Below are positions 11,619 through 22,886 of a DNA stretch of 64,000 bases, piece after piece. The notes under the pieces were generated by a model. The model saw only the letters and a program-made list of their open reading frames with translations. It was not told the DNA's origin and made no database searches. The DNA is taken from positions 1,037,001 to 1,101,000 of the forward strand of contig OZ023197.1 in NCBI GenBank assembly GCA_963995505.1, given 5' to 3'. Source of the DNA: Hypericum androsaemum (lineage: Eukaryota > Streptophyta > Magnoliopsida > Malpighiales > Hypericaceae). The position numbers and the translations under genes were made by a program. Within the stretch, counting starts at the first letter, position 1, and each line of letters opens with the position of its first letter.

Positions 11619-12812
11619 CTACCCACCTACAACCGTGTTCCCCACTAACCTGTAGGTATTTCTAGCATTCCTTTCACCCTTCATCACCACCACAGCATCC
11701 TTCTCCACCTCCATTAGCCCGCCTACAACATTATAGTTGTACCCACTATAATCCAAGGCTCCTAACGAGATCAAATTCCTCTCCAACTTTGGAACCTGCC
11801 TAACCCCACACAATTTTCTCTCAACACCATCCCACATATTAATTCGGATATCACCTATGCCAGCAATTCTACAAGTAGAACCATCACCCATAGTCACCAT
11901 ACCTGAATCAACGAACTTGTAGGTGTCGAACCACCTTCTCTTGGGCGTCATGTGGAAAGAGCAAGCGCTATCCAAAATCCAGGAAACAGAATGCTTTGGA
12001 CTTGACAAAACAGAAAGAAGATCACCATCCGACCCGTCCGAATGTGAGGCCACATTCACGGAACCTGATTCTTTTTCCTCGTGATCCCGAGTTCTTCTTG
12101 GACAATCCTTCTTCACGTGCCCTTTTTCTCCGCACTCGAAGCAATTTCCCTTAAACCTCCTTGACCACGACTTGGATCCCTTTCCGTCTTTTGCTCCACT
12201 ACGATTACCATGGCTACCCCTCACAACTAGCCCTTCCGCTTGTTCATCGCCATTTTTTCTTCTTTGATGAAACCCTAGCAGAGCACTTGTGATATCTTCC
12301 AACACCATGGACTCCTTCCCCCAAGTTAGAGTTGTAACCAAATTTTCGTAGGAGCCAGGTAAAGAATTCAGCAGCAACAATGCCTTGTCTTCTTCCTCGA
12401 ACTTCACATCAACCTTTCTCAAGTCACTCACAAGTTGACTGAAACTATTAATGTGTTGGCTCAAATCCGAGCCCTCATTCATCTTGAGCCCGTACAATCT
12501 TTGCTTAAGATAAAGCTTGTTCGACAAAGACTTAGACATATACCTTGCCTCCAATTTCTTCCATACCTCAGCTGGTGACTCCTCATCCATGACGTGATAC
12601 ATCACATCATCCGCCAAGCACAAGCGAATTGTCGCCACCGCCTTGGTCCCCATCTCCTTCCACTCTTGCTCCTCCATCTTCTCGGGCTTCTTCTCCGAGA
12701 GCGCGATGACCATCCCTTGTTGCACGAGGAGATCCTTGACACGCCTTTGCCATAACCCAAAATTCGAAGAACCATCGAATTTCACAAGAGCAAACTTCGC
12801 GCCGTCCGTCAT
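11619..12812 (-). CDS. Copia gag plus protease start
   Basis: This 397-residue protein is the capsid part of a Ty1/Copia polyprotein. Residues 1-200 are a typical copia gag (start MTDGAKFALVKFDG, with LWQRRVKDLL). Residues 224-237 are a CCHC zinc knuckle (CFECGEKGHVKKDC). Residues 279-283 (ILDSA) are the retropepsin-like active site with Asp281. The frame stops soon after RNTYRLVGNTVVGG, where a full element would enter the pre-integrase domain. The open frame extends upstream to 13013 into the LTR; I chose the Met at 12812 because it follows the conserved second primer-site-like sequence and starts the conserved gag. The product could still assemble particles but supplies no polymerase or integrase. 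Confidence 0.85.
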   Translation of the reverse strand: MTDGAKFALVKFDGSSNFGLWQRRVKDLLVQQGMVIALSEKKPEKMEEQEWKEMGTKAVATIRLCLADDVMYHVMDEESPAEVWKKLEARYMSKSLSNKLYLKQRLYGLKMNEGSDLSQHINSFSQLVSDLRKVDVKFEEEDKALLLLNSLPGSYENLVTTLTWGKESMVLEDITSALLGFHQRRKNGDEQAEGLVVRGSHGNRSGAKDGKGSKSWSRRFKGNCFECGEKGHVKKDCPRRTRDHEEKESGSVNVASHSDGSDGDLLSVLSSPKHSVSWILDSACSFHMTPKRRWFDTYKFVDSGMVTMGDGSTCRIAGIGDIRINMWDGVERKLCGVRQVPKLERNLISLGALDYSGYNYNVVGGLMEVEKDAVVVMKGERNARNTYRLVGNTVVGG

Positions 12813-12824
12813 CCTCCAACCCAA

Positions 12825-12968
12825 GCTCTTGATACCACTTGTTAGCAAAGTTAGCAAGTTCCCGCTATGGTTGTCTAAAGAGACGCGCACGTCAAAGGTG
12901 TTGGGTAGGTTTTGCATGAGGAATACGAAGCCATTGGTAGCACCACGGGCTTCTTCTCTGATACCAAT
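12825..12968 (-). other. Duplicated primer binding site with inverted insert
   Basis: In element orientation, a primer site TTGGTATCAGAG lies directly after the 5' LTR (plus coordinates 12956-12967). A second, TGGTATCAAGAGC, lies at 12825-12837, just before gag. Between them is the inverted copy of the post-gag segment. In the relative at 28.9 kb there is one primer site and no insert. Confidence 0.8.
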
Positions 12969-13250
12969 TGTTAGGAATTCAGCAACTAGAGAACAAGATC
13001 GCGCAAAGAACACGGAACAAGAGAATTACGTGGTTCGGCCTAATGCCTACGTCCACGGTGAGAAAGGAGAACTTTTATTTATGGATCCGAGTCACAAAGC
13101 CATACAAAACCTTAGGGTAACATGTCTTTATATAGAGACAAACCCTTGGTGTACAAGTAACCTATCTAGGTCTAATTAGGAGTCCAAAATCTAGTCAGAA
13201 TAGGAATAGGAATAGGAAATAAGTCTTTCCTATTTCTCGCCATCCCAACA
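12969..13250 (-). repeat. Copia 5' LTR
   Basis: Same 282 bp as the partner LTR with three substitutions. It contains TCTATATAAAGACATG, a likely TATA box for element transcription. Confidence 0.92.
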
Positions 13251-13255
13251 ATAAC

Positions 13256-13839
13256 TAAATAAAAGGTGATGCAAATAATAACGAGTTATAAGATAAATAG
13301 ACTCATGTTAATAAATACCTGGATCAACTAATACAACTTATTTTGATCAGAAATTTTAATAAAAAATTACGTTAAAATATAGTAGTATCCCATTTTATTA
13401 TCCTAGTTAGCTTGGATTAATTGATGAATATCATGTAATTTTCAAGAAAGTATTGATAGAAAGAGAGGACATAGCTAATGAAATCAATCTATTAATAATA
13501 ATAATAATAATTTATTTTTAAAGTTTCGAATTAATGTATGCATCAATGTTCAACTATCATATAGTTTCGAAAAAATAATGAAAAGTTGAAAGAACGGAAA
13601 GCCGAAGCGCCGATTAAATCGGGCAGCGAGGTGGAGGAATGAATGTTCATACGATGGTGACCGTCACACACAACACTTCCCCTCCCCACTATAAATACCA
13701 ACCCCCACGCTTCTCCACTTTCCCCATCTTCTTCTTAACTTCCCTACTCCCACAACCACACTACTTTTCTCTATAGACCACCTGCATTTGTATCCGAAAT
13801 TACCGACTAATCTAAGTTCGATTCGAGTATACACATCAG
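13256..13839 (+). promoter_or_regulatory. Phospholipase promoter and 5' UTR
   Basis: A consensus TATA box (TATAAATA, 13690-13697) lies 143 bp before the start codon, in a CT-rich leader typical of plant core promoters. The Copia insertion ends at 13250 (TSD to 13255), about 435 bp upstream of the TATA box, so only a short upstream region is left free of transposon. Confidence 0.7.
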
Positions 13840-16133
13840 ATGGCTGTCGCAACCGAGCTCACGAAACTGGACTCTACGTTCGACGTAGACAAGCTCACCT
13901 ACGAAATCTTCTCCATCCTCGAGAACAAGTTCCTCTTCGGAAATGGTGACGTCACCAACAAAGAGAAGGTCGTGGCCAAGAACGACGCCGTTTTCACCAA
14001 CGGGAAGGTTAGGATTCTGGCGATCGACGGCGCCGGCTCCACCGACGGCGCCCTCGCCGCCGCCTCCCTCGCTCGTCTCGAGGCCTTCCTCAGGGCGAAG
14101 TCCGGAAACCCCGCCGCTGCCGTTGCTGACTTCTTCGACGTGGCCGCGGGGTCCGGAGCCGGCGGGATCCTCGCCGCGATGCTGTTCACCCGCGGGAGGG
14201 ACGGCCGCCCGATGTTCACCGCCGGCGAGGCCCTCGCGTTTGTTGTCCAGAACGGGAGGAGGCTCCTCGGGGCGGTGTCCCGGTCTCCGGGGCTGCTCCG
14301 TCGGGTTTTCCGGTCGCCGGCGACGAACGGCAAGTCGAAGAAGAAGATCCTCGGGAAGGTGTTCGGCGAAATGACGCTTAGGGACACGGTGAAGTCGGTG
14401 CTTATCCCGTGCTACGACCTCTCCACCAACGCGCCGTTCCTCTTCTCCCGCGCCGACGCGGTCGAGATGGACGGCTACGATTTCAAGATCGCCGACGTGT
14501 GCCTCGCCACGTCATCCGATCCGACGGTTGGGGCCGGGGCGGTTGAGATCACGTCGGTGGACGGGAAGACGAGGATCTCCGGGGTCGACGGCGGGATCGC
14601 GATGAGCAATCCGACGGCTGCAGCTATTACGCACGTGCTGAATAATAAGATGGAGTTTCCCACGTGTAAAGGCGTGGAGGACTTATTGGTCGTGTCGTTG
14701 GGGAATGGGGAGGTGGATTTTGGATTCGGAGGTACTCCCCTCGCGGGTGGCACCGCGAGGTTCGTACAGATCGCCGGCGAAGGAGCTTCCGATATGGTGA
14801 GCATTACACATTTTGCAATACAATTATAGTAAATTAATATTATGATTATATTCGTGTAATTTTATGACAGACTTAGTAAAATTTAGAAAGATTGTGAATT
14901 GAATTTTGCTATTAGTTAATATTTACCCAAGAATTTAGAGCTAAAGAAACTTTGATAATTATGTCAATATCTAAATACTAATAATAATTATTATTATATA
15001 TAAAGTGGGGAAAAAAGGGAAACCCTTTAGAATTAGTAAGTATAAAATGGATAATCGACAAGTGTTTTAATTATTATTGTTATAGCAATATTATATATTA
15101 TTGCTGTTTAGTGGTGGTTGTCTATAGTGAACATTGACTCGTCGAAACTATGATATTTTAATTTTAGTGGCGCCGACTTGCTTTTGCTGTATTAATGAGC
15201 TCCATTCGTTTTAATTAAAAATGGTGTAGGTTGATCAAGCTGTTTCAATGGCGTTTGGTCAGTGTCGGGGCAGCAACTATGTCCGTGTCCAGGTAATTAG
15301 ATTCCTTCCTCCCTTTGATTCCCTTTGTTAATTTTATGAATCATGCAACCACTTTTGGTGTCGCTTTCTGATTAGATCTCTCGTGCATGCACTTATTATT
15401 GATGTTAGTCTTTACTGTTTCATTTTTTTTAAGAATACTAAAGATTATTGTACGTGATTAAAAAAATATCGATGACGTAAGCGAAATAACATAAAATCAA
15501 ACAAGAGTCGACTGATAGCGGATGATGAGGTCTACTCGTAATCAAACGTAGATCTTTGCACATAATACAAAGAGGTTCATGGTTCAAATCCTAATAAGTA
15601 TTGGTGTAAAAAAATTACTTTAAAAAAAATCTTTGCAGATATACTTAAATTAGGCAAAATTTTGAAATCTATGACAGCTTTTATCAAATTTCAATTATAC
15701 TTTTTTTATTATTGGTCTATGTCGCACTAAACATTATAATTACCATAAAATTACTGAAAAAAAATTAGAATTTGGCAAGTTTTTTAGAGTAAGCGACTTA
15801 CCGTATGGTGATATTATGTTTCAGGCAAATGGGATTATAGCCGAGAAGAATTGGGTTTCACAAAAGCCAACAAAATCCCACAAGAACTCAGATATATTGG
15901 CCGTAACAGAGCAAATGTTGGGCCAGAAAAATGTGGAATCGGTGCTATTCCAAGGGAAGAAGGTGGTTGGGAGCACCAATTTGGAGAAATTGGAATCAAT
16001 TTCCGGAGAATTGGTGAAGGAACAAGAGAGGAGGAAAACCAGCATTTTACCCACTGTGGTTCTGAAGCAATCCTCTAATTTCTCTCCAAGAACGTCATCA
16101 GCTACAACCCTTTCGTCCACGTCATCTTGCTAA
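13840..16133 (+). CDS. Patatin-related phospholipase, pPLAIII type
   Basis: Three exons, 13840-14796, 15230-15292 and 15825-16133, joined by GT-AG introns in phase 0, give 442 residues. The patatin fold is visible: an oxyanion-type glycine loop (IDGAGSTDG, residues 62-70), the esterase position (AGSGAGG, 103-109) and the Asp of the dyad in DGG (250-252). The nucleophile serine of GxSxG is a glycine here (G104-S105-G106-A107-G108), the hallmark of the pPLAIII subfamily, members of which are linked to membrane lipid hydrolysis and cell elongation. The C-terminal exon is polar and low in conserved features. The first exon is very GC-rich. A near-identical copy of the gene's 3' part lies at 30603-32358. 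Confidence 0.9.
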
Positions 16134-16334
16134 AACTGGGTGAATTTTTTTTCAAAAAAAAGAACCTTAAAAGAAACTATTTAATGAGATTGGCTTTTGA
16201 GAAAATTAATTAAATGGTATCTGATGCTCTGCTGCCTTGTGATGGCTTTAATTGAAATGGACATCCGGGACTGAGCTGAGCTTTAATTAGCTGATGAGTG
16301 CAACCACTATTATTTTCTTTTTTTTGCCCTGTAA
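14586..16334 (+). repeat. Donor segment of 1.75-kb duplication
   Basis: Matches 30603-32358. Comparing the two by eye I find three differences: 6 extra bases in exon 1 of the copy (near 30768-30775), T to C at 15196/31219, and one extra T in the run near 16150/32168. Introns and 3' flank are included, so it is a DNA-level duplication. Confidence 0.93.
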
Positions 16335-19300
16335 TTTTAGAGTATTTAGTAGTGTCCATAGTTATGTATGAATTGTATATGTAGCTCTTTTTGTGTATAC
16401 TCGGAAGTTGTGGAAATTATTTAATATTGTGCGACGTCTTAGAATCTCTATTTAACTCAAGACGTTAAAATAATAGTTAAAATAATAATTATGTGAATTT
16501 TTTACGTTTATAATTTTAACACGCCATCTCAAATGAAATTCATTTGTCTGAAGTTTCCGTAGTTTTAATCTTTAACACGACATGAAATTGAGGTGTCTAA
16601 TGTGCTTGATGACTTTTGTGTGTAGTTGTAGAAAAATAACAAGTCATAAAACACTATCGTGGACTTTTTTTGGATGTCAAGTTGAATCTTAGCAACATAA
16701 ATATTTGGCGCTCTTTTTGTGTCGTAGATTTTCAACAGAATTTTATTATGATAGAATTTTAATGAAGTTACGGTTGTAATCTCTTTATTGTTTTGGTGAG
16801 TGAAATTTTATTTAAAATAAAAAAAATTTACATCCTACTTAGCGTGAAATCCCTTCGAACAAGATTACAACCGCCGGCCTCATCATAATCCTAACACGGT
16901 AAAACTCAAAGGGAACATAGTAAAGAAAGAGTTCTTTGATAGAAAAATCTATCTTCACGTTGATATCGCTAAAATAATTCCACACCATCAGACCCAACCC
17001 AGCTAATTACAATAAACAAACTCATCTAAATACAAAAAGTACACTTCCAAGAACAAGATTCCAAAATAATAACAAGTCTTGACCATAAAGCTCCTGATGG
17101 AGATTTGCCCAAATCAACCATTCTTGAGCATGATAAATAATAAAATGTAAGAGGTTATAATTTCTTATGAGGGAATTCAATATCAATTTTGTAAATATGT
17201 AAATGCATATATGAAATAAAATTTACTTACCATGGAAAAACAAGAATTTTATTTGTGGCTTACCAGCTTAAAGTGGTAATCATTAACTCGACATTGATCA
17301 TCTTAACTTAGCATGTTTTGAGTATAGATGATTCTTGAACTGTTTGATAATGTGTACTAATAAAATGTAGTACATGAGCATTTCAAATTAAAAGTGAGCA
17401 GACTTGGTCACTTTTAATTCTTTGTTATAGATTTTCTTTTTGTTTTTTGACATGCTTCCATGATCTTGTAGCGAACATCTGGGACCATCAGAGCTTCTAG
17501 GAACAAAAAGAAATGCGAAATAAAATATGCAAACGGAAAAAGGTTGTTGCAACATTTAAAATGTTAAAAGATTACGTCCTGAAGGATATTTTTGTTAGAA
17601 CGTTTTGAAATTTGTGTTCTATTTATTTCCGTTTATTTTTGTGTGTGTCTATGATGCATCATTTTAAGAACGTGATCTGTTATTTAGGATGTTTTGAGAA
17701 AAATATCTCACAGGTCTGAACACTTATCAAGTCGAGTAATTAAATTTCGAGCTAGATATGACCTTTAAAAGAGTGCAAAATTTTTCCTACATATATTTAA
17801 CACTGATGTGTTCTCAAGGACTCGGACTCGATACATCTTGGTGAACACATGCAATATGAAATCATGAAAAGGTGGTTGGTTCAATTTAAAGCAAAGAATG
17901 AATATACTTATAACAATTAACAATGATGACACACTAACTTTGCTAAACATTAAAAGGGAAATAAAGATCACATGTATTAGATTTGTCCCAACAGAATTAT
18001 GCTCCCTTTAGTCCTTTTCCCAATTTCCTGTTAGTAGCCAAATCGACGGCTTTGGAGGGACTCAATTCGTTTTAGTTGCAATTGCTATGTTAGAAAGTTC
18101 CCGCGCTTAGTCTAAAGCGGGTAAGGATTTAAATGTTCTTCTTTTACCGTTTTCCCCACCTTTAATAAAAGAAGAATCATGATGATTTCAAAATATAACG
18201 CCAACTTGTCGTACGCCAATCAGGAAATACCGAAATAGTTGGAAATGGCAAACATGTGTACTTGAGTTCTCAAACAAAAGAATAGATGCCAATAATACTA
18301 ATTACTTAGATCGATCAATCTACCTAAATCACATATATCAAATTTGAATCCTGAAAATGAACTAGTATTAAAACTTAGTAGAAAAATTTTATCGCCAGTT
18401 AAGCTCTATCTGACTAGAATATAAATTAGTTAGCACGTATCAGAGTACGGTAGATTTTTATAAACATAAACGTCAATAATTAGTTAGCTCTATATGATAA
18501 TTCTCTCTTTCCCGACGACAATTTTTATTCCATTGGTATTTGTATGAGACTTGTGGCTACAATCTCGAAAGAGAATTCTACACTTCAGTATGTAATATGT
18601 ATAGTATTAATAAAATTTACAGATTAAAAAACAACATAATGGTGGAATTGATGATCAAAGCATGCATGTTGTTCTTAATATTGTCTCAGCTTCAAAATAA
18701 ATTAACAAACAAATGGTGTCACAATTAATTAAATTATGCGTTGGCACGTCAAATCTGAGGGTCTCACTTGGGATGGATCACTCAAATTAATGCGAGACCT
18801 AAGGGTCCAACAAAATTAATTCCACCACATAAAGTATTACTTTGGAGATATTTATTTTGATGAACAAAGCATGATCGATCCCACTCTATTTACGACGCCA
18901 CATGCTCATGATCCAAAGATGAGAAAATACAGTTGCATGTTAGTTAAAACATGTCGGAGAGAGAAACTGGTTCCAACTAAGATATTTGGAGTTTTTAAAC
19001 TAATATCACGAGTTCTGATCTGCATAAATCCGAACATTCATCCATTCGACTAATCTAAGTTTAATATGGGGAAAAAAGAACTCTCTCAATAATTATTTAA
19101 TACTGTAACTTTTTCGATCACTGAAAATGAAAATCTCTTGATTAACCTAATTAGCGTCTGTTTTGATCTCTTTGTTTAGCTTTCCTGATGTAGAAGGCCC
19201 ATTGAGCCCAGCCACTGTCCGATCCTTTTCTTCTTTACTTTGGACTTTTCTCAGATACAAAGCCCATCAAGCCCACTCACAGCTCATTTCCAACGCTTTA

Positions 19301-19858
19301 AACCGACTAATCCAAATATAAATATGATTATAAATAATGACAAATATCTTCTCAACAAATTTTAAATAATTGCATTCCTGAAATTTGAACTCGAAACCCA
19401 CAACAATCATACCACACGAATGTCTGAAAAACTCTTTTCACAAACTTAGATGAAGCTTAAATTGGCAAATAGACGAAACGGAAATTATCCTGCCAGTGTC
19501 GCAGTGTATTTAGCAGAGTTGGTTCTTCTGTGACAGTTATAAAGATATACCGTACTCGACTCTAAATTAATCACTACTCGTGAATATGACAACAGATATC
19601 GTCGTGGTGATGTACGTGTTGGGGCATAATTCAATCTCATTTATCAGAATCAAAAGATGCAAAAACAAGGGTCTGATCTGGTAGAAGCAAGAGTGATAAA
19701 AAAAAGAGAGAGAATTATCAGAACAAAGGAATGATCAATTCTAGCCTTTATGAATTTAAGCATTGACCTAGAGATAAAAGAAAGAGAGGCAAGCCTGACA
19801 TTTTCCAAATTAGATGAAGTTCCTAAAGTATCACCGAGGAGAAGCAAACCAAGGCGAG
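16335..19858. other. No gene recognised (3.5 kb)
   Basis: AT-rich. Open frames at 17765-17971 (-), 18540-18728 (+) and 18871-19053 (+) look like chance. The stretch 16840-17000 (acaaccgccggcctc ... aatcctaacac) resembles 59470-59600 and may be a diverged dispersed repeat. Confidence 0.45.
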
Positions 19859-21425
19859 CTAATGGTCTTCCTCCTCGCAGAACTTTGCGTATCCATCCGA
19901 GTCCATCAAGTCCTTCAGTTCGCCCCCATCTTTGATGTTGACCTTCATGATCCACCCCTTCTCGTACGGGCTCGAGTTAACCTGAAAACAATGCCATAAA
20001 CCGGGAGATCGATCGATGAGAGCAAATGCATCATGATGATAGGACAGATGAAGGACTCCATAAGATTAAGTTCCACAAAATCAATTAGGTGCCATAAGAT
20101 TAAGAAAGATTAAAAGCCAAGGTTTACATCCAAGACATTGTCCAATTTAGCCAAGCAAAAACAGAGAATACAGCACCAACAACAACAGATAAATCTGCAG
20201 ATGGAAGTAAGAGACCGATAGTTACGAAGAAAAGGGGAGTGAATATTGGTCAACTAACCAGACCAGGGGAGGCGTTTAGCTCTTCATTAACCTCAACTAC
20301 TTCTCCAGAAACTGGAGAATAGATGTCACTTGTCGCCTTGACACTTTCAACCGCACCAAAGCTTCCACCTTTCTCAACAGTTACACCCACTTCAGGCAGT
20401 TCAACATAAACTACATCGCCCAAGTGATCTTGTGCGTGGTCGGTTATACCAACTGTAGCGGAATTACCATCGACCCTCACCCACTCATGAGAGTCGGCAT
20501 ACTTCAAATCTTTAACAACTGCAAGTAAATATCAAAACCATCAAAATTGACCATGCTCTCAAGTTTTCGGATCATCGAACGGTCTTCTCAGTGAAAAGAA
20601 CAATTTTTTTCTCAATAAGTAGTGAAAAATACAAATTACTGTGTTAAGGTCTCCAAGGAGTTCTTTTTTATTATCAGAAACTAAGCAATGTTATTGCAGT
20701 TGAAGCATCAAGACTAGGACCAACAGGGGCACACGTACTACTTTCTCCCATAAGAATGTAAAGGCACTCACATCCCAGAAATCCCTAATAGCATACAAAT
20801 CAATGAAGCTTCTAAAAAGAAATCCACGAATCACTAAAAGCATCAATGTTGTTGTTACTCATTACAAATCCATCCTGTTTCCTCATTGCCCCTCAGTTAC
20901 ACTGGTGCAAAGATCAACACTTGGAACAACATACTCCAACCGAACCAACGTCAAGATCCAATCTTTTTCGCTGAAGACACCGCCTTTTTGACAGGAAAAC
21001 CAGAGCACAAATCTGGGATCGATCCCAAATACAAATCTATTGAGAACCCCACATCCATATCAACCTCCATCAATCAAAAAACGCAATGATCCTCCTATAT
21101 CACATCAAAAAGAGCACCGAAACCGAAGGGGGAAGAGAAACCAACCGACAAAATCCATGATCAAAAGGAGAATGCACAAACACAAACATAAATCTATAGA
21201 GAACCCACATCCATATCAACCTCCATTAATCAAAAAACACAATGATCCTCCTTTACCACATCGAAAAGAGCACCAAAACAAAAGCACGAAGATAAAAACC
21301 AACCAACAGAAACAATCCAACCAGTTAGATGATCAAAGTTTACCAGAAGCGAAGCCTCTCAAGGGGACAGAGATCCTGAGGTAAGAGGCAGCTCTAGAAG
21401 AAGCCCACATCAACCTCGAAGCCAT
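19859..21425 (-). CDS. GDCH: Glycine cleavage system H protein, mitochondrial
   Basis: Three exons on the minus strand (21425-21344, 20518-20259, 19981-19859) give 154 residues, the usual length. The H protein carries the lipoyl arm that shuttles the aminomethyl group between the P, T and L proteins of the mitochondrial glycine decarboxylase complex, needed in photorespiration and one-carbon metabolism. Residues 1-27 ([18 protein letters not shown]...) are an Arg/Ser-rich presequence. The lipoylated lysine is K88 in [17 protein letters not shown]. The C-terminus reads CEEEDH. The start Met is set by the transit peptide and by the phase-1 donor (G|GTAAAC) that joins exon 2. It resembles the H2-type paralogue by recall ([11 protein letters not shown]). 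Confidence 0.95.
21033..21345. repeat. 157-bp tandem duplication in H-protein intron 1
   Basis: Two imperfect direct copies (about 21033-21189 and 21190-21345) with shared phrases such as 'ccatatcaacctccat' and 'caatgatcctcct'. The second copy ends at the splice donor of exon 1. Confidence 0.85.
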
Positions 21426-21566
21426 TGGAGAGAGAGCGAGAGATTAACCCAAATACCAACCACGATCCTCCAACTCCAAGTAAGATCAAGGCACGCACGC
21501 AAGAGTCGGTAAATACACTGTTTCTTCCCACTTGTTTGCCTCGTACAGTACAGTGGCAGTGAAACC

Positions 21567-21601
<35 letters not shown>

Positions 21602-22312
21602 GACAGAGACAAGGGTTGGTGGGTTGCGCAGTGTTATTTCGTTCCGGCGTTTGTCTGTTTGCGGTTTTAAAGTGTTGGAGGGATATTTCGGTAATTTTAA
21701 CGGGTATTTGAGATAAAAATGATTATCGAGACTAATAAGTTTTGATTCTAGGGTAGGTTGGTGGTAATACTAATTCATGTTGCCAAATAGTATCTTGCTA
21801 TTATTTTACGAATCAATTATTTCATATTCAAATCGATTTATATTATAAAGAAAAATATAGACAATCCCAGCCAAGACTTCAATTTTCACTTGCTCACATT
21901 CTAAAATATTACTGATCATACTACATTTGTTGTTATCACAAAGATGAGTAATACGGCAACAGATCTTACTTTGTTTTTGAAAAATTGATATATCTATTCT
22001 CACCTCTTAATAAGAGGAGAACAAAGTCCAATGCAATCTAGAACCCGAAGTTTAAAACAACCCGTCTAAAGTTTGATTACCAAAAAAAATGTCATGATGT
22101 GTAATGTTGAAGTCTTAGTTGATGGATGACAAGGTTTTAATTTGACTAGCCGAATGATCACATTAGCTATTACCGACAAGAATTAGGACCGCAAATGTAA
22201 TTTACCATTAAAAAGCCACCCGCGGTACCCACGGGGCCAAGATTCCGAAATTCGGTTACCAAAGAACCCGCGGGGGCAACGGTGTAATTTCAGAAGCAGA
22301 GGAGAGGAGAGA
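21426..22312. other. H-protein promoter side and AT-rich DNA
   Basis: Includes a (TA)n microsatellite at about 21570-21599, 145 bp upstream of the H-protein start codon. The rest holds no credible gene. Confidence 0.5.
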
Positions 22313-22510
22313 GAGAAAAATGCTGATCAGAATGAGGCGGGCCCCACGCGTACGCGCTTGCGGAGGCGCTCTTCCTCCTGTCGGCGTTTCTCCTCGACGC
22401 CGACCGGATTGACGAGCTCAACGGTGTTCCCGTCCCCGAAGACGACCAGTCGTTGGAGGCCGTCCAGGGGGAAGGGTGTGTGAGAGAGACCCTTGGACTT
22501 TTTCAAGGAC
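22313..22510. other. GC-rich coding-like island, unresolved
   Basis: A GC-rich block that is open on both strands. On the minus strand one frame reads LVVFGDGNTVELVNPVGVEE and continues through a charged helix (KRRQEEERLRKR) to a stop near 22336. On the plus strand one frame reads ALAEALFLLSAFLLDADRID and runs to a GTGAGT donor-like site near 22515, but has no start codon. I recognise neither. It may be an exon or exon fragment of an unidentified gene. Confidence 0.3.
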
Positions 22511-22555
22511 AGCTGGGTGAGTATTCAAAGTTATAGCCTTTTTTGTTGAATCGGT

Positions 22556-22580
22556 TTGTACATGTACATGTACATGTACA
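22556..22580. repeat. (GTACAT)n microsatellite
   Basis: About four units of GTACAT/CATGTA. A short repeated phrase, catttgaaattac, flanks it at about 22579 and 22645. Confidence 0.85.
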
Positions 22581-22886
22581 TTTGAAATTACTAAGCATTC
22601 AAAAGGCATACCGGAACTACTAAGGAAGGAGCTAGCGGATTATCATTTGAAATTACAGAGGAAAGCTTCTCTCTTGCAGGGATGAACATGATATAAAAAT
22701 CGCTTCTTTACATCTCCTCTATGTCACTCTTTGCATGATCTAGGAAAGGTGGAGCATCATTTCTACCTGCAACGGAGAAATGTCCTGCATTTCTTAGGAC
22801 ATCAACAAAAAGGCAGCCAAGCAGGGGAAAAGAGACCAATCAGGCACTGAGACAGCAGCACAGCATATGTGAGGTGACCTTCTGTT

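Larger units (their letters stand above)
10646..13250 (-). mobile_element. Internally deleted Copia LTR retrotransposon, complete ends
   Basis: A 2605-bp element on the minus strand. Identical-length 282-bp LTRs (10646-10927 and 12969-13250) differ at three positions and are flanked by a perfect 5-bp duplication, ATAAC (10641-10645 and 13251-13255). A tRNA-Met primer site follows the 5' LTR. The body encodes gag plus the protease start, then jumps to a remnant of the end of the reverse transcriptase (11314-11511); integrase, most of RT and RNase H are absent. It cannot be autonomous. The low LTR divergence (about 1%) says the insertion is recent. Transcription would run away from the phospholipase gene that begins about 590 bp beyond its 5' LTR. 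Confidence 0.93.

Noticed and set aside
13899..14387. Long antisense and out-of-frame open frames over phospholipase exon 1
   Set aside because: They arise from the high GC content of the exon; the sense frame has all patatin motifs and correct splicing.
15519..15600. SINE-like B box (ggttcaaatcc) in phospholipase intron 2
   Set aside because: The A box is too distant (about 65 bp) and weak; not enough to call a SINE.
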